Source: Guyanagaster necrorhizus (lineage: Eukaryota; Basidiomycota; Agaricomycetes; Agaricales; Physalacriaceae). Taken from it: DNA of 64,000 nucleotides. Position numbers and translations under genes: made by a program. Below the pieces are notes generated by a model, which ran no database searches, had not been told where the DNA came from, and saw only the letters and a list, made by a program, of their open reading frames with translations. Of the stretch, positions 1 through 10,861 are shown piece after piece. The DNA is taken from the NCBI RefSeq assembly GCF_019112545.1, contig NW_025064882.1, forward strand, positions 1,378,928 through 1,442,927, in the 5' to 3' direction. Within the stretch, counting starts at the first letter, position 1; each line of letters opens with the position of its first letter.

Positions 1-200
1 GCGGTGAACCACTGGAAGGAGTTGCAGAGTCTTCATATAGTATGCTCTTCCGTTGAATGGCGGCGGAGGAGATGTATTTCGAGGTGGATGGATCTGGGAA
101 CATTTGAGCCAGTGTTGAGCCCGGATTGGCGGTGGGAGTAGCAGAGCGAGAAAAGTGAGCAGAACGGCGCAAGGTTTTTGTGGCATTTTCGCTGGCCTGA
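1..200 (-). CDS. Partial hypothetical gene running off the left edge
   Basis: On the minus strand the first ~200 bases stay open to the window edge and read as a Ser/Thr/Pro-rich segment (motif TLAQMFPDPSTSKYISSA) with the composition of real fungal coding sequence. A plausible splice acceptor (gtgaatcag) lies near 200, which would make this an internal exon. Earlier exons may lie in 300-570 on the same strand, where frames are also open, but I could not join them. No family is recognised. The reading frame is seen; that it is a gene is inference. Confidence 0.35.
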
Positions 201-779
201 TTCACGGTATGTCGTCAAATAAAGGTATGAAAACAAGAAAAAAAAACGCACAAAAGGCGACTGGACCGTCATGAAATCTGAGATAAGCGCCCTTTCATCT
301 TCACGTTCCGTGTTGGTGTCGCCGTTTCCGTACATTTCGTGACCTTGAATGCGAGAAAGGAGGTTGGAGTGGCATGGGGATATACGGTGTACAAGAGAAT
401 CGTCGGAATCTCTGTCTTCGGACGCTCGTAGACGCCTCGCAAGGCTGTTTGCACTGGGCTGAATGTGGTGTCCATGGCCCAGAGGTATCTGCTCTGGTGG
501 CGACGACCAAAGTTTCTTTTGCTGCCCTGCAGTATCGATACGGCTCTGTAGGGTCATTGGAAACAGCATTCAGAATGTTGGTTGAACACGTGTTATGTAA
601 ACAGTGTTCACAATGTTTTCTCCGATAATTTGTTTTTCTATTTGGTATTGAAAAGCAAGGGATTTCAATTGAAAGTTTATATGAATAACTTTCACTAAAT
701 TTCATTCATACAAACTCGTCAAAGGTTTGTTGCACAGTTGTTGTACTGACAAAATGAAAAGGTCACGCATGAACGCCGG

Positions 780-794
780 GCCGTCGCCGACGGC
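780..794. promoter_or_regulatory. Perfect short palindrome (candidate regulator site)
   Basis: The sequence GCCGTCG-C-CGACGGC has two perfect 7-base arms around one base, about 145 bases upstream of the hydratase ATG. It also contains CCG and CGG half sites of the kind zinc-cluster regulators bind. That it is a binding site is inference only. Confidence 0.25.
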
Positions 795-883
795 GCTTAC
801 GAGTCACATGCAATAATATCGGTTATGCTCCGGTTAATAATAATACCGGTTATCCGTAAGGGACACGAACCAGTTTCGCAAGT

Positions 884-893
884 ATATAATAAA
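884..893 (+). promoter_or_regulatory. TATA-like box of the hydratase gene
   Basis: TATATAATAA lies about 50 bases before the ATG at 939, a normal distance for a fungal TATA element with a short leader. Confidence 0.45.
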
Positions 894-938
894 ACAGAAC
901 TTGTCAGATTAAGAAAAGCTCTTTTCGCAGTTACCACC

Positions 939-2093
939 ATGGATTACAGCGCCCTTGCATTCAACGAGATACTGGTCAGATTGGAGGCCGACTCTGTTGC
1001 TGTGGTTACAATTAACAGGGCCGCAGAGTGAGTCCTTTTGCCATCTTTGCTTTATTTACCTGCATTCCGTATAGGCGAAATAGCTTCAGTCGAGGCTTGG
1101 TGAATGAGCTCATTCGCATCTTCGAGCTCGTCGACAAGGACGATAACATTCGGGTAGTCATCCTGACGGCAGACCCCACCGCTCCGGCCTTCTGTGCAGG
1201 CGTATGTTTCGTCTCTTTTTCAGAACCCCGTGTGAATCACTGCAGGCTTTCAGGCCGATCTATCAGACGGTTGGAAGGGTCTTTCTCGCGATGAAAAGCC
1301 GTCAGGCGCGTTATCTTGAGCACCTACTTTGCATAATATTCAATCTGCCACAGACCACCGGGATTCCGGTGGCAGAGTTGCTATGGCGATCTACAATTGC
1401 CGCAAAATAACAATTTCAGCAGTGAATGGACATGCTGTAGGCAAGCCTTCCTATCTGTCTTCAGATCTTCTCAGAATTCGTGTAGGCTGGAGCTGGCGTT
1501 ACCGCTCTACAGCTTCCTTTTGATTTCCGTTTCGTCTGGTCCGGAGCTAAGATCACACTTCCTTTCGTCAGAAGAGGTGTTGTTCTAGAAAGTAAGCTAG
1601 AAACCCTGTTTGCATAAAAGCATACTTAACTTATCCTTGCGTCATCATAGGCTTAGCTTCCCTTCTTCTTCCCCGCCTCATAGGGCTCTCCCGTGCCAAG
1701 GCCTTGCTGCTCACTGGAGCCACGGTCCAGCCGGATTCTCCCTATATGCAAGGACTCTATCATGACGTGTTACCCACCAGAGAAGAGGTTTTCCCCGCAA
1801 GCTTGATTTTTGCCAAGGAACTAGCCGCCAATACATCCCAAGTGTCCATCGCGTACACGAAAGGATTGCTTCATCATCCGGGAAAGTCGATCGAAGAAAC
1901 TCATCTGCTCGAGTCAAGGGCACTTGCAGAGACCTCAAAGAGTCGGGATGCAGAGGAGCTTACTCGAGCTTTCTTTGAACGACGGCGTCCGAATTTGACG
2001 GACACTGTATCCAACAATACGTCGGAGTGGTATCCGTGGGTGAGTTCGGATCACGCTTGCACTTTCCCAGTCGTTACTAAGGATGATGGATAG
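939..2093 (+). CDS. Enoyl-CoA hydratase/isomerase family protein (spliced)
   Basis: The protein has the crotonase fold and is expected to hydrate or isomerise 2-enoyl-CoA during fatty-acid breakdown; substrate and compartment are not shown. The start at 939 sits in a good context (ccaccATGG). Exons 939-1027, 1075-1201 and 1254 onward give the usual order: [17 protein letters not shown], then FCAGADLSDGW (the oxyanion-hole region), [30 protein letters not shown], and the [21 protein letters not shown] core. The last exon carries [20 protein letters not shown] and a long C-terminal helix region ending at 2093. One intron after DEKPS can only be placed with a GC donor near 1307. The C-terminus shows no clear peroxisomal tripeptide. 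Family call is strong; specificity is open. Confidence 0.85.
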
Positions 2094-2513
2094 TGGACCG
2101 TTGTCGACGTCAAATCTAGGCTCTGAGCGATATCAGGGACGTCCTGGTATCTATTACATATAGCTATGTTGTACGCCTCAAACTGCCATCGCAGTCATCA
2201 TCCAACTTCTGAATTACTAATAGTTACCAGTGAACGCCAGGTCAATGGCACATATTCATTCCTTTATTCCAAAAGCCAAGCTGTACCTTCAAGCTTCAAG
2301 TTGAACCCATTAGAAACACTGTCAATTTTTCTTCCACTTATAGCCCATAGATTACAGCTTGGAGTGAACTTACACGCCAGTCATATGACAGGTTGCGCAA
2401 TACGCGTTTCCTCTGACGTAACGGTTTTCTAACAAGCACGACATTTCTGACAGTAATACTGCATATAAGACGATCTCCGCGAAGAAAGTCCTTTCCCCTT
2501 AGCAGCAGTTGCA
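2094..2513. other. Intergenic region between hydratase and dioxygenase genes
   Basis: About 420 bases holding the 3' end of the hydratase transcript and the promoter of the dioxygenase. Only a TATA-like box near 2464 is recognised. Confidence 0.5.
2464..2468 (+). promoter_or_regulatory. TATA box of the dioxygenase gene
   Basis: TATAA (in gcatataagac) lies 50 bases upstream of the ATG at 2514, matching the spacing seen in the neighbouring hydratase gene. Confidence 0.4.
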
Positions 2514-4195
2514 ATGGCTCCAGTCGCTATTACCGACGTCACTCCTCGCAAATCAGCCGCGAGCGAAGAAAAGCTCTTCAACCCCTTCTACTCTCCTGCT
2601 ATCAGCGACGACGGCAATACTTCTTACAAGTTCGCGCAATTCAAGGTGCCACATTCCAAGCCCAATTCACAAAGAGAACTGACTATATACCTTGTAGCCT
2701 TACTTCCCGGATGTTTCCTGGGAACCACTGTCTGAATGCGAAGTCATGGAACGTGGGAAATTGGCAGATCCCGAAAAGAGAGCCTTACTAGGCGCTGCAC
2801 ACAAAGTCAAGCATCTCACACCAGCCATCGGAACCGAAGTTCTCGGAGTTGATCTTCGCCAGTTATCGGATGCGCAGAAGGATGAACTGTAAGTTGCTGG
2901 CAGAATTTTGAACGGTGAACAATGCCTCAATTCATTTCTTTTCAAACAGGGCCCTACTGGTAGGCGAAAGGGGTATCGTAGGTACGTAAAGTGAATGAGG
3001 GTATGATCAATGATAGTGATGTCCTTGGAACTTGATAGTCTTTCGTGATCAAGACATCGACATCTACGGCCAGCTGGATATTGCTCGCTATTATGGACCT
3101 CTCCACAAGCATGCCACAACCCCCATTCCCAAGAACGGGTTGGAAGAAGTTCATGGTGAGAATACTTCTCCTTTTTATATGAGGTTTAGTCAAACGTACT
3201 TCAATAGTGGTGTATAACGACTCATCCCGCCGGCCTGATCCGTCTGCGTTTTCTAAGTTGGAATTATGGCATTCAGATGTCAGTATATCCAGTCTCCGTC
3301 CTGCATGTGCCATATCACATTTACGATAGGTCAGCTACGAGGTCCAACCGCCCAGTACAACGTCACTCAAGGTCATCACTGGTCCCGAGTTTGGTATGGA
3401 GTTCGGCGCTTTTGTCCTTATCAATGTTGTTTACTTGTTCGCCAGGCGGGGATACTCTGTTCTCATCTGGGTCAGTGGTGAACAACCCAATAGACATGCC
3501 TTTGTACTCACCTAAATTGACGTTAAGCTACGCGTTGTACTCTTCGCTCTCCCCCGGGTTCCAGAGATATTTGGAAGGGTTGGACGCCGTTCATAGCGGC
3601 GTTGCGCAAGCGGAGGGTGCGCGCGCTGCAGGACTACCCGTGCGCCGGAAGGAAATCGAAAGCGTTCACCCCATTGTTCGAGTGCATCCGGCGACAGGGT
3701 GGAAGAGCGTCTACGTCAATCCCGGTAAACCTTATCTCATGCTTGCTGTAACGCACGTCAATTAAATGGTTGTTCCACAGGTTTCACCAGACGCATTGTG
3801 GGCGTTTCCAAGGCGGAATCCGATGCTATTCTGGCGTTCCTCTTCCACCAAATCAGCGACAACCCCGATCATCAAGTAAGAATCAAGTGGGAACCGGAAT
3901 CTATCGTTTTCTGGGATAACAGGGTGGGTGGAAGATTATCAATTCAGCTTGATCATTCAAGAGCTCACCATTCGATCAGGTTGTAACCCATTCTGCGACG
4001 TTTGACTTCTGGCCCGAAACGAGGCACGCTTTAAGGGCTACTCCGCATGGAGAGAAGCCAATGTCAGTGGAAGAATATGAAAGAACGACGGGAAAAGTCG
4101 CGAAAGACCGACAGGTTGAGATTTGGAAACAGAAGGGGTTGAAGGTCGATGGTCTTGCCAAAACTGTCGGCAGACCACGAGGCTACAACGATTAA
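2514..4195 (+). CDS. TauD/TfdA-family 2-oxoglutarate-dependent dioxygenase (spliced)
   Basis: A Fe(II)/2-oxoglutarate-dependent oxygenase of the taurine/alkyl-sulfonate dioxygenase family, which in fungi typically releases sulfite from sulfonates as a sulfur source. Nine or so short exons join to one frame. The N-terminus MAPVAITDVTPRKSAASEE is followed by the AIGTEVLGVDL strand and GIVVFRDQDIDI. The iron-binding HxD is in ELWHSDVSYEVQPP, whose codons are split by an intron between D and V. The distal iron histidine is in VVTHSATFDF, and the 2-oxoglutarate arginine is probably in RHALRATPHGEKP. The start is set by the open first exon and the TATA box 50 bases upstream. The pattern is complete and looks active; the actual substrate is unknown. 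Confidence 0.88.
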
Positions 4196-5039
4196 TGTAA
4201 TGCTGAAGAGTTCACATGTTGCATCTTGTAAATACTTCCATAGGAAATGTCGTTTGAAGGAAAAGGTAGATCTATCTTGCATCTGATCCGATTGCATACG
4301 AGCATCAGATCGATCATTGTCGTTCGGTGCTTCGGTCCGAGAAAACATGATTAATGGTGAGTGGAAGACTCGGATCCTCTTGATCATAAATTATGGTCTG
4401 CTGTCTAACCTAACCTTGAGACACACCGTCGAATGCGCGGTTTCACGTTTGAATACTACAAATCGATAGCCACTAATACTCTTTTAACAATGTTGTCGGA
4501 TCTTCCAAATGGGCCTCGCAACCCCCACGGGGAGGGCTCCAGCCTCTATCCAACGACCGATTCAGGACTAGATCTACCTATTTAACGGTGGCGCCCAGGT
4601 TATCTTGATGCTATATTCATATTTGGAGTAATCCATATTAGATCCGCGTTAGATCCAACCTCCCTCTTGCAAAGTTAGCATCCCCAAGATAAAAATAATA
4701 TGCATATGAAGATACTATGTACTTACTACACATTACAAGTGTTCAATGGACAGCGGACAAAGGGACGCTATGCTAACACTAAAAGCATTAATAAGATCTC
4801 GTAAAAATGTGAAGATGTCAGAAAGTCCCCCACCTCATCCCACCTCACCAAAATGCCCCCCCCCCCAGTAACACAATAGATTATGCACAGGACCCAATGG
4901 AACAACGATGCAGAGACTGAAAGTGATAGTAGCTGAGGTGAAGTTAACGAGCTCGATGCGCAATGTAGGGCGTTCAACTGACATAGGAAAACAGGAAAGG
5001 AGGCGTTTGGGAGTTATAAATGATAAATCGACAAAATAC
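4196..5039. other. Intergenic region, convergent gene ends
   Basis: Between the 3' ends of the plus-strand dioxygenase and the minus-strand GATA gene. It holds a homopolymer run of C at about 4859-4867 and AT-rich sequence. I see no gene or RNA. Confidence 0.5.
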
Positions 5040-7715
5040 CTAACGCGTAGGGGGGTGGGAGTGCGCTGTTCTCACAAAAGATTGGGATTGCATCTGTTCC
5101 GACGAGTATGAGCGGTTATTTGTCGCCCAAGGGGGGGGAGGAGCAGCCATCGAGGTCGTCGAGGTAGAAGGAGGAGGGTGAATACTCGGCTGTGATGATA
5201 GACGACTGGCATCAGAAATAGGAGACTGCTCCTGCGCGGGCGCCACGGGCACAAGCTGGAAGGAACTTTGGTGATGTTGAGCCTGTTGAGACGTCGAAGG
5301 TCTCTCGATAGGTGATTCCGGCTCGGTTTTTCGCCGCGCTTGATGTTTGGCCGACCGAGAATGCGATTTGTCCTGCTCCGCTGCCCGTGCAGAAGCACGA
5401 AGTGTATCCATATCGATACGGGGTGGTTCGCCGCCGTTGTGCTGTTTATCTTGCTTCCGCATTAGCTTCGCATAGTCTGAAATCCCGTATATAGATCAAC
5501 GACCGAGTAAAAAAAGAACATAGGTATGAATACGTACGGAGGCCACATGCATTGCATAGGGTCCTCGCCCCGTCAGGCCCTCTACGCCATTCTGGCGTCT
5601 CCCTTATATTACAGGAGTGGCATTTCCCTGGAGGTGTGGCCCGCTGCCCAGACCAAGCATCGGAAGACGAGTCAACCTCAAACGGTAGCAAAGACAGAAA
5701 ATATATACTCACGCTTCGCTTCCTGTATTTATTCTTTGTCTGACCAATTGAACCACCGCCTCCGGCAGTACTTGTCGCACGTTTGCTACGTATTAGCTCC
5801 ATGTCAAGTTCAGCCGCAGACGGTGGTTTAGGTGCAGGATCAGGTGAAGCATATTCCTATTGAGATCAGGGTCGTGGCGTAAACATCTTTAACGCCGACA
5901 CTCAAGAAACCAGTACGCACCTCAGGGTACGGTCCTTCGGTTTCGCCCGCAGCACCGTCATGAGACATATCTTCCCATGGACGCTTAGGTTGCCGATGAT
6001 CATCGGGAGACCTGACAGTCACCGGGCTGTCAGTTCTGACACGCTCGCCGTCGGGTTGCATCTGTCGCCGAAGATCTTCCAAAAGACGGACAACGTAGTT
6101 GGCTCGGTGTTGCATATCAGCCAGCTCCGCAGGAGAGGGTTGAGAATGAGGAATGCTGGCTTGCATTTGTGCTACATTTGAAATGTTTGAATTTGCTAGA
6201 TGGCCAGGATTATTCCTAGAGACGCACCATAACGGCTGGCAAATGAATATAAAATCGAACAATGCTTGACGATCTATTTCAAGGGGTGAAATGATGCGAA
6301 AGTTATGGAGACACATCTCTTACCTCATTAACTAGGCTGTCGCGAGCAGAGGCGCCATTCGGAGGATAAGAAGCAGTTCGCGTATCAACATCAGTAGGAA
6401 TCAGAGCCGTTGTTCTGGTAAAAGAAGGTTGTGGTTGGGGCTGCTGGACAGGCGGACGTGGTGCCGGAACATGCATTGCCTGGGGCTGAGGTTGCTGATG
6501 TATGTTCTGATGGGGATGCTGCTGTACTGGCGGCTGAGGTGCTGGGGCAGGTATGGCTGCGGGGCCAGGCGCTGGGGCAGGCGCGGGTACGGGTGCAGGG
6601 GTAGGTATAGGTTGCTGATGGTGATGTTGATGCATAAGATGAGAAGGCGCAGGTGGATGGTGAGCATGCGGCTGAGAATGCTGTTGTTCCCAATGGTCCT
6701 GAGGTGGCGGCGGTGGAGGATGGACAGGTGATTGGTATGCCGGATTCATGTGGTGAGGATGTTGAGCATGAACTTCCGGAGGCCGCGGCTGGGAAGGCGG
6801 CATGTATGGCTGCTGATAGGACGCGTATCCAGGATGAGGTTGCACCGGACTATGATGATGCATACTGTGGGTATGAGAAGAGGGACTAGGATGTACTGGC
6901 GGGCCGGGAGGCATAGAATGGTAGGGGCTTGCCGGATGCTGCTGATGTTGCTGATGCGACGGGTGAGGCGGCGGCTGGTGCGGCGGCTGTTGATGCGGCT
7001 GGTGAGCCTGATGAGGATGCATGTACGGCGTGTGAGCATAATGAGCAGGAGAATACGACATCTATTCATGCGACGAGCGGTCAAATAACAGGCACTACAA
7101 ACACGGTAGATGACTTACAGGAGGCGGTCGTGCATCGCGGGGCACATCGACAGAAGAGGAGCTACTTGTACGAGCTCGTTTGTGGTGGCCATGCACATGG
7201 GACAAATCGTCACCGCCGCGCACGGTTCCACTACTGCTGGCCATGGGTGCTGGCGCCTGAGCCATTTGCCCAGAAAGGGGCATCCCAGGAGCGACATAAT
7301 GATCATGTCTTGGAGGAGGGTGTGAATAATCAATGATTTTATGTACAGGTTGTTCGTGGCCTGCAGACAAAGGTGGGGTATGCTGCTGCTGAGGCTCTGG
7401 ATGGTGAGTCGACGCGGGCGAGATGGAACTATGCGTATTTGCGCGTCGCCACTGTTCAACATGACGAAGAGATGGGTCTTGGCGAAGGTCCTGGCGCACT
7501 TGATGGTCCTGGCGCACAGAATGGTCCTGCAACTGGGCACAAGGATCGACAGCTACTGATACATGTCCAGAAGAAGGACCGTCCTGGTCCAATGGAGGCA
7601 AATGATAGGAGAAATTGAGGTCTTTTAGTGAGGGCAAGCGCCTGTTATTGTACGGATTGGGCGGGGGAGGAAGCGAGTATCTCGAGTCCTGGGCTGCATG
7701 ATGAGCAGCAGCCAT
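5040..7715 (-). CDS. GATA-type zinc-finger transcription factor, NsdD-like (spliced)
   Basis: A nuclear DNA-binding regulator expected to bind GATA sites. The finger near the C-terminus follows the C-X2-C-X18-C-X2-C pattern: [18 protein letters not shown] then TLCNACGL, continuing after an intron into [10 protein letters not shown]. This is the NsdD/ASD-4 type of finger, known in ascomycetes as a regulator of sexual development; the role here is inference. The finger is preceded by a basic patch (NKYRKRS). The N-terminal half, across 6303-7061, is extremely His/Pro/Gln-rich, and a short helix around [15 protein letters not shown] precedes the basic region. The last exon is Ser/Pro/Gln-rich and ends at 5040. 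The ATG at 7715 is preceded in frame by a possible splice acceptor (catacag), so an extra 5' exon may exist. Confidence 0.85.
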
Positions 7716-10088
7716 GGGCGGGCTACCAAGGATCGGCTGTATGAAAAGAAAGTGAGATCAGGAGATGCAGCCGTGATGGAGTGCTTTCGATGCAGTTTTC
7801 GAATCTGGATATATGTATCTCCCGATGACGGCGGATCTTGAAATAAGAACAAGTCAACGGACGTGCAATTTTCGCCGGGAAAAGAGGGAATAAGAACCTG
7901 AATTCCACACAAGGGCACCTATTCCTTCTGTTGGCGAATAGCAAAGGAGACGAACACGTCGGCGACGAACAGGACAGCCAGCAAACGAGGCAGCAGGCAC
8001 TACAGTTGGCAAGAGACCAGTGTCGGCAAGGGGAAAGAGAGGGCGCTGGTGTCGATGGTGATGGAAGACCAAGGAGAGTTGCGAACAATTGAGCGGACGG
8101 ATATGCGCCTTGGACCAAATCACCCCAGCCCGTCAGATCTCGCTTTGGCGGAGTTTAAAATGTCGTTATTTTTTTGTTATTTTGTAGATAAATTTATTGG
8201 GCCTCAAATTTACTGGAAACACTGCTTGGTCGTTATATATCAGCCATTGTACGAGCTGGCTAGTGCTGTATCAGTGTTTTATTCCATATGATATCCGTGC
8301 TCGCCCTCTTTTCACGCTTTAGAGAGGCTGAAACGCCAATACACGCAATCTCTGATCCACTTCTGTCCTATCTAGATCGATTAATCAACCCTTACGTGAC
8401 GAGTTGGTGACTTTTTATTCTCAGATGCGAAAGGCAAATCGGTGTCCCCTTCTCCTGCCCTTCTGCGGCTACTCCACCTTTGAGATGCTCTCCGTGTGTG
8501 CTCCAGTCCCTCTAGGACCTGCCTCAAAGTGTCGTTACGCTTTCTGCATTTTTCCCTCACGTGTAGTACCTGATCAGATCCAGTAATTTCAAGGGCCCTG
8601 AGCAAGATCACATTAGGGCAGATGGGAACAAACGTCGTGGAAATTGCCGAATCTCGCTGTGGTGCTCTTACTCCATTTGCTCGACTGGGACTACCTCTTA
8701 CAACATGCCGTTCTACTGCTATCTGCTCGTTTTCTCCTTGTCCCCGACGCCACGAGGTCCAGGCCTTGTGGCACTGGTACTGTATCAGCTGCACCCTATG
8801 GTACTATACGATCTTGAAGTTGGTTTGCATCTATGCCTATGGGCGTCAGCCTGTTATGAATTTGTGTATGTCGGCATAGATGCCGTTTCCGTCTGAACGG
8901 GAGCAATACTTTCAGGCAATTTCATTCCTGTAAAAGATTCGTGCTCCACAGGGGTTCAATTTCATCTCATGGAGTACCTTCACTTGACAGCAAGACCGAA
9001 AACATACGTTTGCGTACAGGCTGTCCTGGCATTATCCGGAAATCTTGACAATCCGGAAGGGCCTAATAACTCTGTAGCGGCTCCGAGCCGATCCCAACGC
9101 ATCTCAGCAGTACGCCTTATATAAATGTGGATAGACTTTCAACATGTATAGGACTCTTATCGTCCGCGGCCCATCCGCCTTCGTCCTGGAATCTGGCACG
9201 CCTGCACTCGCGTACCAGTACGAACTCTGTTTCTACCCGGGGGGAAATCCCTGAACCCTGCGGAGCAAACACGGATGTTCGAGACATGCTGAATGAATGA
9301 CACGCATGATATGCGTATTCGACTGGATGGATAAAAAGACAGGCACAGGCATTTAAAAGTATTGTTCTCAGGCCTGGCTGCTTCCTGTCATGCATGGAAC
9401 TTGCTGTGAATGCTCTTATCCGGCATCAGCTACTACGACGAGAAGCCTGGCGGGGATGAAGACACCAGGATAATCGGAGCTCGTCGAAGGTTTCTGCCAG
9501 AAGGACAGCCGTCTCTGTCCGACAGAAGCTGCTATATCACCCCCCCACCCCCCCATGACATCCTCGGAAACATGTGGTTTCAGCCTTGCTGGCTGGACTT
9601 TTAGCATAGTGAATGGTGTTTCGCAGCACTGCGTAAGAACGTAGCGGGACTTGTACTGTGATTGGGTGAACATTGGTCACAGAACATACCCAACCCAACC
9701 CGGAGATCTTCCAGAGATCGAGATGAAATCATCCAACATCCAAACCGAGCACTCTTCTATGCTAAACGTTCGCGGGAATGGGAGTCGCTTCGAAATATCC
9801 GGCGACGCCCTGGTTTGCCACGCGATGGCACCTACCCGTGCGAGATCACACGATCGCCGTATTTCGATCCCGCAGAAAAGATCCATCTGACGCATCGATT
9901 CCAGTCGATCGCGACTCAAAAAGAGTCTAATAGATATACGAAACGTTCGAATCGGTACCTTCATGGCGGGAGATGCAGCTAACAAACTGCGCCGGCTACG
10001 TCTCGCTATCCAGACAACGGGGATCTCTCTGCGTACGGCATGGGTCTGATGATGCTAGATGGAACACTGAAGCACTCACACAAGGACA
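7716..10088. other. Long intergenic region (2.4 kb)
   Basis: No recognisable gene. Several frames are open for 60-140 codons on both strands (for example 8381-8794 and 9677-9985, minus), but none shows a known domain or a consistent exon chain. The part next to 7715 is probably the promoter and 5' leader of the GATA gene; the part near 10,000 is the 3' flank of Med22. Long upstream regions are common for developmental regulators. Confidence 0.5.
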
Positions 10089-10679
10089 TTAAGAATTCAT
10101 ACCATCCTCGGAGCATGCCTGTGAACTTGTCAACAATTCATCAAGCAGCGCGGCTACTTTCTGCCTCGCTTCGGACTTTTCCTTTTGGACAGCTTTGAGT
10201 TCGGCATCTCGTCGCTGCGAAATCTGGGATTCATCAGATAGAAGAAGCAGTAGCTTCATGGAATGGGTTATAGAAAGCAATGAATTCGCCGCTCGAACCT
10301 GCGCCCTCGTGCATGAAAAACCAGAAGGAGGAGCATCATGCGATGAATGGGCGTACCATGGATTCTGCTCGAGACTGCGCTTGAAAGGCTTCCTGGGCCA
10401 TTCGGAACTTGTCCTTATCTCCTATCTACAGAGAGATCAGATGTGCCCCCTTCATATTAGAGTCAACATATGCACCAAAGCGAGGCTGACCAGGTCGACC
10501 ATCCCATCGACCAGGGTTTCCACCTCCAAATCCACTTTTTTGTTCCATTCTTCTTCAATGGTATCGAGGTATTCGGATGAATTTTGATCGACAAGACTTT
10601 GTAGACTTCCTCTCTGCAAGAGATTGGCCGTTGGAAGAGCAGACGGCCTGGATACATCGGTCTGCGGGATCTCGGACAT
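10089..10679 (-). CDS. MED22: Mediator complex subunit 22 (Surfeit-5 family)
   Basis: A small subunit of the head module of Mediator, which links activators to RNA polymerase II in the nucleus. Three exons on the minus strand join cleanly: the first contains SSEYLDTIEEEWNKKVDLEV and DGMVDLVSLAL, the middle one GDKDKFRMAQEAFQAQSRAE, and the last SLLSITHSMKLLLLLSDE followed by a charged helix to the stop at 10,089. The order, helical character and size (about 135-140 residues) match Med22. The ATG at 10,679 faces the Tgs1 start at 10,862, leaving about 180 bases of shared promoter. Confidence 0.85.
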
Positions 10680-10861
10680 GTTGCAAGTGGAATCAGTGCT
10701 TGTGGTTCTGCATCAAGGCTGCATCCGAGTAAAAATGTGCCGAAATCGGCACAGAGAGTATGCCGAATATCGGCCATCATGCATTTCAGGTGCTCCTGTC
10801 CTCTGTCCTAAGCCAGAGTCTGGTTTTACGAGTACCTAACCGAGACTGTCTTTGCCGTCCC
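10680..10861. promoter_or_regulatory. Short shared promoter between MED22 and TGS1
   Basis: The two start codons are only about 180 bases apart and point away from each other, so both transcripts must start within this stretch. I see no clear TATA box. Co-expression is inference from the layout. Confidence 0.5.

Larger units (their letters stand above)
201..938. other. Intergenic / promoter region left of the hydratase gene
   Basis: No gene is convincingly supported here. The stretch 300-600 is open in more than one frame and could hold upstream exons of the minus-strand edge gene. It contains a perfect 15-base palindrome at 780-794 and a TATA-like box at 884-893, both described separately. 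Confidence 0.5.

Noticed and set aside
6429..7088. Long plus-strand frames rich in Arg and Met opposite the GATA gene
   Set aside because: They are the complement of the His/Pro/Gln-rich exon on the minus strand; composition is an artefact of CAT/CAC/CCN codons read in reverse.
8381..9985. Several 60-140 codon frames in the 2.4 kb gap
   Set aside because: No domain, no exon chain, and competing frames on both strands; treated as intergenic.
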